DNA of 64,000 bases, taken from contig JAEMBT020000001.1 of assembly GCA_018873245.2 (NCBI GenBank), forward strand, positions 15,696,220-15,760,219, in the 5' to 3' direction. Positions 1 to 14,090 of the stretch are shown one piece after another. Position 1 is the stretch's first letter; every line of letters begins with the position of its first letter. The stretch comes from Archegozetes longisetosus (lineage: Eukaryota > Arthropoda > Arachnida > Sarcoptiformes > Trhypochthoniidae). The translations under genes were made by a program, and so were the position numbers. The notes beneath the pieces are model-generated. The model saw only the letters and a program-made list of their open reading frames with translations, searched no databases and had not been told where the DNA came from.

Positions 1-3000
1 TCTTCAGAAACAGGCTTGAATATATGAAATTTTTAAAGTTCATTGAATAAGTTTACTTAGGAGTTGGATCAATTCAATTAAATAATAATACCTTTGGGGA
101 TGAAAATGGTAGAAACTAAGTATTTCATGAAGCCATTAAAACTACTTGAAAATACCTGTTTAGCCTTTTCTTTTGAACATTTTCTAATTAAAGTATTCTA
201 CAAGTTAGGATCTTAGAGAAAACTATTAGCCAACTTTCCCGATTAAGAGACGATCTTAAAGAGTAATAAAAAGTTGCATATATTTGATTGCTCTGAATAA
301 TTGATTCAGTTGAAAAAGCTTTCTGCAAATTGGAATAAATACTCTATTAGTTCAGTAGTCATGTAAATTTAATGAGTATTTTTTTCATCTTTAGACTTGA
401 CTGTCAATTACTTCAAGTTTTGTAGACTAGAACTTAATCAAATTAATAGTTAGATAAATCTTGACGTCAGATTACAGTCAAGTCTGCAAGAAAAGTTGTG
501 ACTAAATTCCCATAAGTTGCATGTGATTTGTATTGAAAGAAAATTTATTTCTTGATTAAACCGCAATTTTCGGGTACTAAAGAAGGAATATTTTAGAGTT
601 ATGCCAAAATACCAAATTCCCTTAGTTTGTGATATATTCTACATTTACATTTTATCAGTCGAGTTCAGTCAATCAAACAGTAGAGATAGGGCAGAATTTA
701 TTCTTGAGTATCTTTCAAAACTCAGTTAGAGGTCGACTATCTGTCATGCATTTGATTGAAATTATTGTGAGTGAATCCAATAGCGAATTGAATAGTTTTT
801 TTGTGATTGATTCACTTCTCTTTTATTCTGTAGAAATGACTTTCATTTGTTGAAGTGTGAGTGAAAATCACTAGATTTCCGAAGCAAACAAACACTAGTT
901 TTCTTTGGTCTTGTCCATAGGAGCAAAAGACTTCATATTTTCAGACACTTAGTTGAATGACCAAAGAATGTAAAAGTCAGACGTGTTATAGTGAGGAAAC
1001 AGGAACTGCCAATAGATCTCGATTTTGGTCTCACATTCCATTAGTTTCAGACCATTGAAACTTTATAATAAAAGCATTAAAGTGTCTAAACTTAATGAAA
1101 AATGTTTCCAAATTTATTTTAGGTCACATTCATTTGAAAGCTCGCAAAAGAATAAAATTGATTAAAGTTTTTATTGCTCTTAATTAGTACCAATGAATAG
1201 ATTTTGGTTTAGAAATTAGCTTAAATTGAAGTAAAGATAAAGCATAAGTTCGAAAGCATATGTAAATCCTCTACAAAAATACAGCTTATTCTTGGAGAGC
1301 AAAAACTGTAAACGACTTGTGAACGCCTAAGAGACGATTGAAGGTGACTAAAGACATTTTTCGGAGTTAGATAAATATTGGCATTAGTTGACAGTACATA
1401 AAAATGCTCTAAACATTTTGTCGCATTAGTATGTATGAAGACTAGCGATTCAATTCAATCCAATAGTTGACGGTATGTCACACAACCTTAAATGAACTCT
1501 ACTTTAAGTCTAAATACTTTCCGTACTTTCAGCTCAAATGGGCGTATTTTCAGTATTCATCTCAAGTTATGTCAATTGCATGAAACCGAATTGGAGTTTA
1601 AACTTAAAAATTACAAAACAATACTTTTGAAATACTTAAGTTTCAAATTGAATAATCTTATGCTTAAACAAAAAGTTCCGCCTTTGTAACGAAGTTAAGA
1701 AAATTAAAGCATGTAGGAAATTTAAGAGCAATATACTTAAATGCTTAATAATACACAATAGCAGCCAGAAGTAATCCGTTGTTTTGGAATACTTTCCATC
1801 AGACCATAATATTGAAAACATTAACAAACTTATGGAATGACTAATGTAGTTATCAAAGTAAATTACAAGTCAAATTTGGCAACCAATTTATGCATATCAC
1901 AAAAGACTGACATAGCAACGCAATTTTCCTTGTTACTATCGAGGATCATTAAGTTTTGAAGTGTACGCGAGATTTTATTGACTTGTAGTCTACTATTACA
2001 GACTTAATTCAATTAAATGACGGCGTTTCGTGAATCGAATAGTAATTGTAGGCAAGCCATGAGCACATATGATGTAGAATCTTTTATTTTGCAAATGTGG
2101 ACATGTAATGAAGTACATTTTAGGAGTAATCGATACAGGAAATGGTAGTGTTTTACTATGCATTATAATTTTGTTGTCTTTTCGATCAACCAATAAATCT
2201 ATTTCTTTTAAAGTTAGTCCTATGAAAACAGAAGCATTGACATTTTTGCTTATGTCATGCATATATTTCATTACTTAAAATTCGTAAGACTTGTGCTTTA
2301 ACATCTTATTTGGATAGAATGAGACGAAACCCATAATTGAGTTAATTGAATGTAAATTACAAGTTCATAGAAAAGCTAAACTGGTTTCAGAAGTCGATAA
2401 GTATATGAAGAATAATAGCAGCAATCTAACTGTTAAGTAGACTTAAGCTATAATAATAATAATATCGATTCCTTATGTCGTATTAGATGTATATACAAGT
2501 AATTATTGATTTAAAGGCATTACATAGTAAGTGATGTGATTCTATCCCATTTAGCCATTCAGGCATTCCAAACATTTTGTGAAAAGCCATCGCAACAACT
2601 TTGCTAAGCCTTACAGTGGGTTATATTTGATAACTTCTTAGTCACATCTTGAGCAGAAAAGTGCTCTTCGATCGTAATATATTGATCGAAGAAAATAAGC
2701 AAATAATGTCAGAGATGTAGTTTGAGATCGAAATTATTCAACTGAAAATCATAATGGAAAATCAAATTAATTTTAATAACAAAATATCAGTCTTTTTCTA
2801 GGATAACATTCGCAAACTTAGATCGCATCAATTATTTGCTAGAATAAAAATTTTAATCCTATATATTCTAGACTTTTTGATTGCATAAAGCTGTTCCAAT
2901 TTTGCTACAGTAAAACCCCACAACTATAGCTGCTTTCGTACAACTGGTTTCCATTCAGATAGGTCTTCATTGATGCACATCATATACTTTTGAAATATCA

Positions 3001-3924
3001 TAAAATTCTCAGATTATTCACAATTAGCATCATTTAACGTAAGATTTGCTGATAAAACTCAGCTTTAAGCATAACTTAAGAATGAGTTTATATTTAAACG
3101 AAAGTTTTGTAATTTGTTAGAATACCTCTTACTATCAAGAAATTAGGAATTCTCTTTAAAAATCCTATTTATTACCAAGAATTCATTCATTTTGCTGTAG
3201 AATCTTTTCATTTATTACCAGGAGAGTACTTATTATGTCGCTTAAGGGTTCAAATTCATATTGAATTATTGCATGTCCTAATATAATAATGGATTTGTCG
3301 TCAATTTTTTATAGAACGCATTAATTTACATGACTTTATTCGAAATTTCGATTAAGTTTATTTTATATATATTATCGAACTTATTCTTATAAAAGTTTTA
3401 TCATAATTATAGCCAACACTCGGCAACTATTTCACACTTCAAACAAATCTAATTATTTATTTTATATTCAAATTTTTCTGGCAGTGTGTAAAATGCAAGC
3501 CTTAAGGCTTGTCTAGATTCTTAAACAAATCTTTCCATAGAAGGCCTGAACTGAATGCAAATTCAATTTTCACATTCTATTGTTTAATTGGCTGAAAAGA
3601 ACATCAAAATTTCAGCATAAAAATTAGTTTAATCACCAAAGTTTACTCTTTTTGGTAATATTCCTATCGTTCTCATGCTCTGTCAACTTCTCGGCTTCAA
3701 AGATGTTCTCTATAATAAAGATAGATTTAAAATGACTTCAATTTAGAAGAACATCAGTGCTGTGGCCTCTCGCTATGGTGAGCACCCTAATGCACTAGAA
3801 ATCCGTTCATTATAACTGCATTTCACTATACCGGCTAGTGTAGAGAGCTTGCGATTCAAGCAATTTTCATAGAAGTGTACTTTATAGCGAGTTTTTAACT
3901 GTATCTAACTTAATTATAGAGAAT

Positions 3925-3973
<49 letters not shown>

Positions 3974-6900
3974 GTACTAAAATAGTATCTGCAACAAAAT
4001 ACTTTCGGTTTTCGAGAACTTACAGGAAAAACTAAAAAACTTCGGAAAATAAACATGAGATCTTGATATGAGACAAAGCTCTGTACTGAATTGAAAGCAC
4101 AACTTGAAGTAAAAATCAAGTCTTCAACTCTTTTTGACTTGATGTATGCGGAAAATGATTTCTGAAATACAACACCTCAATCGATAAAGCTTTATGATTG
4201 TTGTGAGAACTTTTGAACTTGACGACATAATCGCTATTGAATTTATAAACAAAAGAATTTAATCAAATGAGTCATTTTGTAGATCACAGCTTTTAACTTG
4301 CATTATTCTAACAGAATCCTAACAGAATTCTAACATAAAAAAATGTCAACATAATTGTCTGTTTACCTAAATTTATTTAGAGTGCTTGAGCTTTCACATA
4401 GGATCCATAATGACATTTGATCAATCAACGATAGCTGATGTTTTGTTATTCAAATTTAATACGAGAATTATTATAATGTCCCACTTCTATAGACAATTTT
4501 TCATCCAATTTGAATAGAAATAGAGAATATTTTCTGTAATATAATATACCTGTCGATAAAGGGAATCATACATATATTTGCAATAAAAATATCCCAACTT
4601 CAAAGTGATAATCATAAGCAATGGAGATAATAAACAACTTCCAAGAGCATTATTAAAGCTATCGTCAAAGTTTATTTTATAGCATAATATTGTGCTCTCA
4701 GATATGTGCTATCAAAACGACAGTAATCTAGTGAAAGGCCAACTTTTTTCAAGATGTCAAGTAAAGTGTCTTTGAGAGAGTGGCATAAATTGTCTGAACT
4801 AATATATCAGAGATGAAAGCCATAACTTAATATCCATTGGGCATAATATCGTCAAAATGATAATAAAGAGTAGGCAACTCTCACAAACCTAGTTTTATAC
4901 CCTATTCAACTATCACAGCTTTGACATTAAATCAAGTGATTCTCTTGTTTTTTACGCCAATATATTTTAGGCGTCGTTTAAATCGAAATCGAAATAACAA
5001 ATCTATAATAATTTTAGTTTGAATAAGCTTTCATTGAGTAGTTTGGACTTAAGTACAAATTGCTGTAGTATTATTACAAATGATGTTTAGTAATAATACT
5101 TTATAAATTCAATTAGCATTAATTCACTTAGAGTTGCATTGCTTAACCTTAATTCAATTCAAATATGAACGTGATTTGCAACAATGCCTTTATATTGATT
5201 TGAAATAAGGACTACTAAAATGTTTTCAATCTAAATTGATTATATAAGATTATGGGTTAGTGAAGAAGGATTTTCGAGTTTGCAATTTGGTACATGTAAC
5301 GAGCGTTCTTTCAAAGAGTCTGTCATAATAATTTGGTTGCCACTTCTGCTCAAAGTCAACCTTCAACTTTTCATATTAAATGAATTGATGTTCTTTAAGA
5401 ATATTGAAGATAAGTTTTGTTGATTATTTTTTCCGAAATAAGCTTTGGATAATTATACAATTTGAAGTATGATTAGTAAATTTCACTCGAGAAATATTCT
5501 AAAATTAGCTATACAAAAGAGTAACCATTTAGATAAATGTACCCAGTGCTCCCATGTTATAATAAAAGTTTTAGTTTCCATTACAACTGTTACTCTTCAT
5601 TCAAATGATACTAATATGCGTGAAATGCAAAACTTGGAATCTAACGTATAGTTACAGATCAAGCCTTTTACCTGGGATCATGAGTCAGAACCTAGACAGG
5701 TGGCAACCTTAAACGATAAGAGAGATTACGATTTAAATGAAAAAGACTTAAATAGTACAATAGGGAATGATTTAGAACATACTCTTTTTATGTTACTTGA
5801 TTAAATTAAATTATCAACTTGTTTCAAAAGTCATATTTCTATGTAGCAAAATCATTTTTGAATATTCACAATCTAAATACTTTTCATTCTAATGGCAACG
5901 AAGTTCATTACCAAAGTAAATAAATAAATATGCTCTATGGCATTTTCCTTTTCAAAGTCAACAATCGAGTCAGTGCTATAAAGTACCATCAGTATTGTTA
6001 TTTAAATTAGAGATAGAACTTTATAGCACTCGTCAACGATAAAATGGTTTATCGGTTTCTTTTTACAATTTGAAAACTTAAGCAGAGGACATCAAAAATC
6101 AATATAGAGTTCAATGTTCACTACTGAATACCACTGTGAAGGCATTGATACCGATATCTCTTACTTAGACTCATACTTCACTTACAACAGTTGATTGTAT
6201 GCTAACCGAGCATTTATTTTGCAAATCAAATGAATCGCTGATTGCTTTGACAAATGATTGGCTGATTTGGTTGTGTTCTCTTTGCTATTCCTTAATGACT
6301 ACAAACTATTTTAGATAAAATATGCATCAATTGTGGAGAAAGTAATCAAATTTGAATTGATAAAAGTTGTTGGGCTTAAAAATTAATATAAATAGTTGAT
6401 GTCTTTATAATAGTATACTGTGCGGTATTAGTATACCTAATGGTGTCTAACTGCGCTCAGTGTACCATAGCGTTAACTATTTATGTGAGACGAATGTTTA
6501 TTTTAGACATTCTCTTCTTATGAGAATCAGATAATTTGTTTAGTTTGCGACACAAAGTCACCAAAAAGTTAAAAACAGTAGTTGCAGATCATATGGTAGA
6601 CTCAGATATCTAATGGACATTTAGTGCACAACTACGACAGCCATTGAAATAGGATTTGTACTCATGACAACAATTTCGTTCATTTCTTTTGTATAATAAA
6701 ACCATTTAAAAGCATTATATGTTCCCTTTACAAATAACATAATCACTTTGAACTATGGATGTGACCCAAAGGCTCTATTTATTGATAAATTTATGCCATT
6801 TAACTTATGGCTTAATTAACATAAAAAGTTTGCTGAATATACAATAAGTTTTGTACAAATGCTGGCTCTGATTCAATTCTATACACAACGTAGGAATTGA

Positions 6901-8480
6901 AAAAGTTTTTTAGTCTTAAGGATTTAGGATTTAGAATCTCGGAGTGTTTGAATAATTTATTTTCTTATTGTTGTATTGGCTTGTTTTGTTATAAAATAAG
7001 TCAACACGTTCTTTCCTAATTAGATTTTACATTAGGTTCTCTAAGACTCGTATGTATTATTGTTATTACCTCAAGTAAATACCTTTGAATAATTGAAACA
7101 CTCTAATTTTATTTACAGTAATAGAAGCAATTCTTTATTTCGAGAAAAGTTCACTTAATAAGTAATTTCGTCGATTTATTCTTCTCTTACGTCTTATACA
7201 GTATTATTGAATTCCAAAATTTTAATGATTGATGAATTACTTTTCAGTTAACATTTCTTTAATATAGAGAAACGTCCCAAACATGAATAACTACTTAAGC
7301 CATATCGTGTTTTCAAATAAAATCGAATTTGTACATGACTGAGAAAGATAATTATTCTAGATTTCAAACATATTAGAACTTGACTGCACTCTTCTACTTC
7401 GAGACTATTCTATTACAAACACTCTTTATCACTCAATTACACGTACCTAAGAGACATCTATCGAGTGAAATTCATTGTAAAGTAATCTTTCAAACATGGT
7501 GTATTTGAAAGATTCATGACGAACTTCAGGTTATAAGAGTATGTAAGAGATTTAATAAAATTTAGATCATTACATGACCCTGGTAAATTTCTGCTAGTTG
7601 AGTTTTTAAGACTTTAATTTATTTAGTTTTCTATGGATAAGCTCACTCTAGAGTTGATAGTAGAAAGAGGTCTGTAAAATATTTCGCAGAATATTCGATG
7701 AATTGTAAATTTCAAAGGCACCCCACCTAAAAATTAATTGAAATGTTTTTGTATTAGATTAAAATAAAAATATGTTGAATACTTTAAAATAAAATTTATC
7801 TCACTTTTAAACTGAAAATTGTTTCTGATATATTGAAGAATCGCTCTATTATAAGGATTGCATAATGTCATCTAAATACAGAGATGGTCGTATGTCCAGT
7901 AATTTCAAAGAAATCTTGAGTAACAGGATATAAAAATTAAGATCTCTCTACTAGAATGTCATATTTAAAAAGTTCGCCCCAAACTGTAAATGTCGGCTTA
8001 AAACGGATAATATTTATAGCTAGAATTTTAAATTCTATTCTGCACTTACGGCTCTCTAATTTTAGGATACGCCCTTTTAAGAAGTTCATTAAAGTCTATA
8101 TTAAAAAATGTTCAAATACAAAGTCTTACTTATTAATAAATTAGCCGCGATCAGCATATAATTGTGACTAAATCAATGGTATAATATTAATTGTTGAAAA
8201 ATTTATTTCCACGCAATGCTAACTTTTGTGCACATCAAGTTCTTAGAGTCCATAGGTCATAACTGATTAGATTGAACAACACACTATGCAAAAAACATGC
8301 TAAACTTCAATTTGAATATCAATTTTATATAACCTGTCAATTTTTGATAAAGTGCCAAGAGATTTCTAAATTATGCGCCTTTTGAGCTTTAGAATTTGAA
8401 CGAATAATAATAATATGATCATTTTGATATTCAATTAGTTTTATTACTTATTTAAATTTCAATACATAAAAGGGGGATCA
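1..8480. other. Gene-poor AT-rich region
   Basis: No gene, transposon end or RNA gene is recognised here. Open frames are short (the longest is about 91 codons, 1996-2271 on the minus strand) and about as long as chance allows at this base composition. None shows a known motif or plausible splice context. The only clear simple repeat is the (AG)n tract listed separately. The stretch could be intergenic or lie inside a long intron of a gene outside the window. Confidence 0.5.
3926..3971. repeat. (AG)n microsatellite
   Basis: An uninterrupted AG dinucleotide tract of about 23 units. A minus-strand open frame across it encodes only a Leu-Ser run and is an artefact of the repeat. Confidence 0.95.
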
Positions 8481-8554
8481 GTTCAATCACTGGATTCTTT
8501 GATTCACAGTTCAATTTAAAGACAAATTTCCAGATCAAATTATATTATACCATC

Positions 8555-9146
8555 TAATTAGTGGATTAATTAATTAATGATAATGCATAACAATGGAAAA
8601 TGATGTACTATTTCAAGATAATAGTCCATATGGTATGCGGTTCTGAATCATTCAAAGCAAAAGAATAAATCACATTCAAAAGTTGATGTACGACGTGCAT
8701 CACGAAGTAGTTATACACTTCTGTTTCCATTTATATTTTTAAATTCATTGCCTGTACTGTAAAATTATGATGTTGCCTGTACAACAACTTAAAAATAGAG
8801 TATTATTGTCATTTTGGGGTAAAATGAAAAGTAATCGAATTAGATAGTTGACTATAACACGCTAAAAAATTATTTTTGCACGATATCAATATTACTGATG
8901 TCATAGGAATTAAATTTAAAAATAAAATAAAATAAGAATTAAGATCAATAATGATATTGTCTTTGGACAATTATTGGAGTCATTTCAATAGAATAAAACA
9001 CATTCGACTTCATTAGAAATTTTTAGAAAAATTTAAGTTTTATTTCATATTAATTAAATGCAAGAACTGTATTTTTAGAAAAATTTAGTTATAATAAAAC
9101 CAGAAAAAAATTATTATTTAAAGTTTGGTAATAAGAACCACTCGAA
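8555..9146 (+). promoter_or_regulatory. Conserved upstream module of gustatory-receptor copy 1
   Basis: This 5' flank is recognisably similar to 42556-43125, upstream of receptor copy 3. Both contain a core resembling CATTGCCTGTACTGTAAAA (here at 8746-8764), followed by AT-rich sequence with scattered matching blocks. The same core recurs at 37582 and 43278. Conservation between tandem paralogs shows that the flank was duplicated with the gene. A promoter role is inferred from position only. Confidence 0.45.
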
Positions 9147-10524
9147 ATGAGTGAGAATTCTGGACAACCGGTGAATGAATGTGAAAATAATGATTATGAT
9201 CTAGTTATCAATGATATAGATTTACCACTTTATAAATATGGACTTATGTTTAGATATGATATCAATTATTATTTTGATACAGACGTCAAGAAACGAAATC
9301 AAAATTTAAAATTTTATGCAATGAATATTTGGTTTGTAATTAGTTTTATAAGAATTTTTATATGTTTAACAAATATGGAAAACCAAAGTGTTCCTAAGTA
9401 TTACTTCGATATACTTCAATATATTGGAGGTTTAACTGAGTTCTATTACTTGATAGTAATATGCAGTTTAGTGCTCTGCTTAAGAATTATGATGCTCTTT
9501 AACCTTAAACAAGAAAATTATTTTCAATGGCTCCATATTATCAAAGTTTTGAAAGGACTAAGAAATGAATATACAATTAGAATATATGATAAAAAAGAAT
9601 ATAAAAGTTTGCGAAAAATATTAGATATATCTTAACACTTATTAGGATTCAGATTAGAATAAGTCTATTATTTGTGATTTTAGTCTCAATTTCTGTTTTA
9701 ATAATCTTTTTCGACTGGAAAGAAATGATCATTTATAGAATATTAAGTATATTTTTCTATACAATAGGTTATTTCATACCACTAATAATATCTCATAGTT
9801 TTTTCTATTACTTTATTGTTTGTTATTATTGCAAATTCAGATTCAAATTATTTAATAATAAACTATTGAATGTAAACAAGGATCAAATTTTCTTAAGCTA
9901 TAGAATGGTATCAGAATTAATAGAAGAGCATAACAGTATCTGTAATGATGTTAAACATCACAACAAATTCTGGTCTAAATATTTATTTGCATTGACTTAT
10001 ACTTTGATACCCTTTAATCTAATGATCTTGCAACAAGTTTTCTTTGAAGAACTACTTCTGGCAACTTTTTATTATCTGACACCTGTTGCCATCATTTGGA
10101 TCTTTTCTAATTTCATGATTAACTCGATCACTGCATCGATTAATAAGGAATCTTTGAATTCGTTTAGATATTTGTTTAAATTTTTCATTGAACTGAATAC
10201 CAATATTGAATTGAAAAGCAAAATCAAAGTTTGTTTCTAAGATTATGTTTTATTATTTGTATTAAAAATAAAGAATTATTTTAATTTACCCTACCTAGTT
10301 ACTGAATGCTATGGAAAGAGTGAGCAGTAATAGATTTCCGATTGGTTTCTCTTGTGGCAATCAATTTGTTATGACACCAGTCATTGCATTCAAAGTAAGA
10401 CTTCCACAGAATATTAATTTTTGATATAAAACGATTTCAAAGAATATTGTTTGTTATATAGATGTTTGCAATATTCTGTCGACTCTTTTTATTAACGAAT
10501 AGAGTCGCGAGTACCATGAAATGA
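9147..10524 (+). pseudogene. Gustatory-receptor-like seven-transmembrane protein, copy 1 (one frameshift)
   Basis: Exon 1 (9147-10228) encodes several hydrophobic membrane segments, for example around 9317-9370, 9440-9500 and 9655-9830, and the tract SFFYYFIVCYYCKFRFK typical of arthropod gustatory-type receptors. A donor GTTTGT at 10229 and an acceptor CCTACCTAG lead to exon 2 (10299-10394, 32 codons, containing NRFPIGFSCGNQFVMTP). A second intron leads to exon 3 (10462-10524, 21 codons with stop, MFAIFCRLFLL start). All joins are phase 0, and exons 2-3 supply the missing last membrane segment. Compared with copies 2 and 3, one base is missing near 9602, splitting exon 1 into two frames. Copies at 39.0 and 43.7 kb share the exon layout. 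Ligand unknown; membrane location inferred from the family. The frameshift could be an assembly error, but every copy carries at least one. Confidence 0.75.
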
Positions 10525-11253
10525 GCCGATAGATTGAGAAAGGAGAATTCCATTATAACATTGGCCCTTCCCCTCAAAAATGGATAAAATAATTTTTTTA
10601 AAACATGGAGAAAAAACCAGTTGAAATCATTTATAATGCAAAAAATTGAATTTTATCGTATTTATTGTTATTTTTGTGCAATTTTTTAAAAACATTAACA
10701 AAATAGATGTGAAAAATCGAATTTTATCTCAACACAAATGAGAAATAATATGATTTTTTGCAAATGAAAAAATTTTAATTAATGAAAAGATTAATAAGGA
10801 AGCTTGAAAAAATATTCATGAAAAGTAGTTTCAAACTCAGCATCTTTCATTGCGAAATTGACACTCTTGACTGATGAACCTTAGATATATTTAAGATGTT
10901 TTATTTGAGAACCTGACTAAAGTTTATTCAAGCAGTGTGCAATAAATATGATTTCAAAACTCAATAAAAATTCTATAATGATAAAACGATGAGGTTTAAA
11001 TTTTTTTAACATTAATTATTTAAACATTCAAAATAATTTGAAAATGAATAAAAATTGAATAAAATTAAGATTTATCGTATAAAGAGACTAATTTTTTAAA
11101 TATAAAAGCTGTCATTGAAAAAATCATGATTTGACTGGGGCATAAATAGAAATTTACAAACATCATCGAAAATTCATCAAATTCTTAGTAGAACGCAACG
11201 GGTTACCAGGGCGCAACTAAGAATATTATATCTTTATGAGTTAAATAATTATT
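10525..11253. other. AT-rich spacer with no gene seen
   Basis: This spacer lies between receptor copy 1 and the Harbinger-type transposase. The left part still resembles the 3' flanks of the other receptor copies for a few tens of bases. The rest has no open frame of note. The left terminus of the following transposon may lie here, but no terminal inverted repeat could be identified with confidence. Confidence 0.4.
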
Positions 11254-13253
11254 TTGAATACGCACAATATGTCGTCTAAAGTATATCTTAGTAAGAAGTT
11301 TTGTGGTGGCTGCGATAAACGACTTGATAAAGTGTCGAAAACATCAATGAAGAAGATCACAGCAAATGACTTTGGAATTGTCGCTAAAATCCGAAACAAC
11401 AATAATATACCAGTCAAAACTGTAACACTTGTTCACTTTTTGTGCAACACATGCAGACACAAGTTAGATAAATTGAGATCTCAAAATACAAGTGGCAGTA
11501 CAAGTTTAGTAACAGTGCCTACAGATAGTTTGTTTCCATTAACTTCAGTTCCTATTCCAACAACATCGTCTCCACTAGTAAAAAAATTTCGATTAAGGAG
11601 TCCTTTCTCATCTGAAGAATCAAGCGAATCTAGTGATGACTCTCTACCTTCTCAGTTTTCTCTAAATACAACATTAGAGGACATTGAAGCAGAAATAGAA
11701 ACAAAATCTTTAATACTGAAAATTGCCAGTACAATAAAAACACACGGCCATTGCTTAATATGCCCTAAAGTGACAAATAGTCTTCATATACTTAGTAAAA
11801 GTGTTCAAATAGATTTTCTTGTGAAGTATAAAATTTGGATTAGCGATGAATCAAGAATATTCGATTTACATTTGGAAGTAGACAAGACTATAAAACCTGA
11901 CCATGAGCATCTCATTCGCACTCATACTAAAGAATCTCATTGGAATGAAAATGAAGTCACTGATCTTATTAATATATTGAGAGAATCGGCTCAAAAGAAA
12001 CCGGAAAATCTTTTTGAAAATATGGATAATATAGTGATAAAGACTGAAAATCTGACTGGTATCAACAAGTTAAGGTCTGTTGATCTTCTCCAGCAGATAC
12101 CATCCATACAAATGAAATCACACAATCCAGCAGTTGTGTTGGCTTTTTTCCTTTTTCGCCTTAAAAATGGATGTCCACTTAAAGTGATTGCCACTTTATT
12201 TGGGATTCAGTCTTTTCAAAAAGTTGCTAAAATAATCAATGAAAAAAGATCATGCTTCGTTAATGATTTCCTACCAAGATTAATAGGATTCGAAGCCCTT
12301 AATCGCGAACAACTTATAATCAGCAACACATCGAAAATCGCTAGAGAAGTTTTGGATGCACACGGAAAGCTAATAACAATATGGGACAGAACTTATGCAT
12401 ATTGTCAAAAGAGTTCAACTATTTTGTACAAAAGAAGCTTTATAGTGGACAGAAGAAACGACCACTAATCAAACCATTTGTTGGAATCACAACAGACGGT
12501 TATTACATTGATGTGTTTGAAGCACACGATGCAGCATCTAATGATGCTACGATAATGTTAGAACTAGCGCAGAAGAAGGAATTCCGTGACTTTTTCAGGA
12601 AGGGAGACATCTTTATTTTCGACCGTGGTTTCCGTGATGCAGCTAATAAAATGCGAGATTTAGGATACCAAGTCGAAATGCCAGAGATTCTGGATAGAAA
12701 CTCGAAACAATTCACTTGTGAACAAGCAAACAAATATAGAAAAGTAACTAAACTACGTTATAAAGTCGAGGCTGCCATTGGATGACTTAAAACATGTTTC
12801 AGATATCTAGATAAAGTTATTCAGAACAAAAGCCTACCACATATTTCTACAGATTATCGCATTGCAGCGTCGATTATTAACTATTTTTTTGTACCAATTG
12901 AATCTGGTGTAAAATTCTCAGAAATCATCATGGAATCTATTCGTGAAAGAGAGCAGTTTACTACAAACCCTTTATTGGATTTCGTTAAGCAAAACAGATT
13001 AGATCGTAAAACAAGTGACTTCATAAATATTGATTTATGCGAATTTAACCCTGATTTTCCGTTATTAACACTTCAAGATCTTTACTTTACAACACTTGGA
13101 ACATATCAATTGAAGCAGGCTCTTTCATACATTGCTCACCATATAACAGAAAATGGAAAATACTCTTTAGTGGCAAGACAAGATAATAACTTAATTCACG
13201 CCAAACTATTATCACGACATAGAGCAGTTAAATACAATGTGTACATTCAATGA
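11254..13253 (+). mobile_element. DDE_4/Harbinger-superfamily-like transposase, decayed
   Basis: The frame opens with a CxxC...CxxC zinc-binding region (FCGGC near residue 17, FLCNTC near residue 69), then a Ser-rich linker and a second Cys pair (HCLICP). A helix-turn-helix-like stretch precedes the catalytic part. Apparent DDE signatures are WDRTYAY (first Asp), IFDRGFRD (second Asp) and RYKVEAAIG (Glu), the layout expected of DDE_4/Harbinger-type transposases. A one-base shift near 12434 separates the first 404 codons from the catalytic half, and TGA at 12783-12785 interrupts the frame where Trp is likely. The tail runs on in frame to 13253. The copy is non-autonomous by sequence. It is intronless. 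The family name is by motif and not certain; ISL2EU-like elements are an alternative. Confidence 0.6.
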
Positions 13254-13254
13254 T

Positions 13255-13700
13255 GACATTTCTATTACTTCGATAACTAAAAACAAGTTTTACAAACTGA
13301 ACTTTTATTCTTCAGCACTAGAAAAGCTTAGACTATGCATTTGGCCTTCAACTTGGACTCCAAAATTTCAATGAATGTAGGACTTGTTATACATATTAAT
13401 ATCAATACACTCAATTGATAGTAACTCTTGTCTGTTTATATTCTTAAAATTATCAAAATTTGAGTTCTTATAACTTGTTTATTACTAGTTTCTTATCATG
13501 ACATCACTTTTACAGACAGTTCTATCATCAGTTTCGTAACAGAGTTGATCTATTAGAGAGAAGAGAATAAAATACTGTTCATTGTTTTTTGTTTTAAAAT
13601 CTATAACTCAATGTTTGTAACCATATCTTGAACTTATGCGTCATATGATTTACTACAAGTTCACAAAGAACTTATTCTCTGAAGTTTGACAGTTTCATAC
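13255..13700 (-). repeat. Inverted-repeat arm flanking the short-gene pair
   Basis: This segment is the reverse complement, with mismatches, of about 17370-17800, and its distal half (13440-13700) also matches 15440-15655 in reverse. A distinctive shared block lies around the GAGAGAAGAGAATAAAATAC tract. The segment directly follows the transposase stop codon. With its partners it brackets the first short gene, as the arms of a foldback-type element would. Function unknown. Confidence 0.7.
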
Positions 13701-14044
13701 TTCTAACCTCTTGCTTTATTTTTCAAATTTGATATTGATAGCCTTATCTATTATACACATTTATATTACACGTATGTATGTATGCATGGATGTATAAATC
13801 TACTCTTCTTTCTTTTAAGGAACTTTCCCTAAGATTGATGATTAGTGTAAAATTGCTGAAATAATGAACTCATACAAAATTTTTCATAATTAGAAACTTT
13901 AAAGTTGCTTTATCACTTCTGCGCAAGTTAATCGTCGACGAATGAATCGAGAGTTTGATATCACAATATAGTTGTACGATATCTATGTTGTTATAAATGA
14001 TCAGCTATAAGCTCATTTGCTTATTTGTGAAAAATTATTAGGCA

Positions 14045-14051
14045 TATATAA
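14045..14051 (+). promoter_or_regulatory. TATA-like box of short gene 1
   Basis: TATATAA lies 46 bp upstream of the ATG at 14091, a plausible spacing for an arthropod core promoter with a short leader. The paralog at 18103 has a comparable CTATATAAC at 18030-18038. Called by position only. Confidence 0.3.
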
Positions 14052-14090
14052 CATCTGCTTCAAAATATTCATTTTGAGAAACTATAGACA

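Noticed and set aside
1996..2271. 91-codon minus-strand open frame
   Set aside because: At this A+T content a few frames of this length are expected by chance in 64 kb, and it has no motif or splice context.
3910..4119. Minus-strand frame with a long Leu-Ser run
   Set aside because: It is a translation of the (AG)n microsatellite with no other support.
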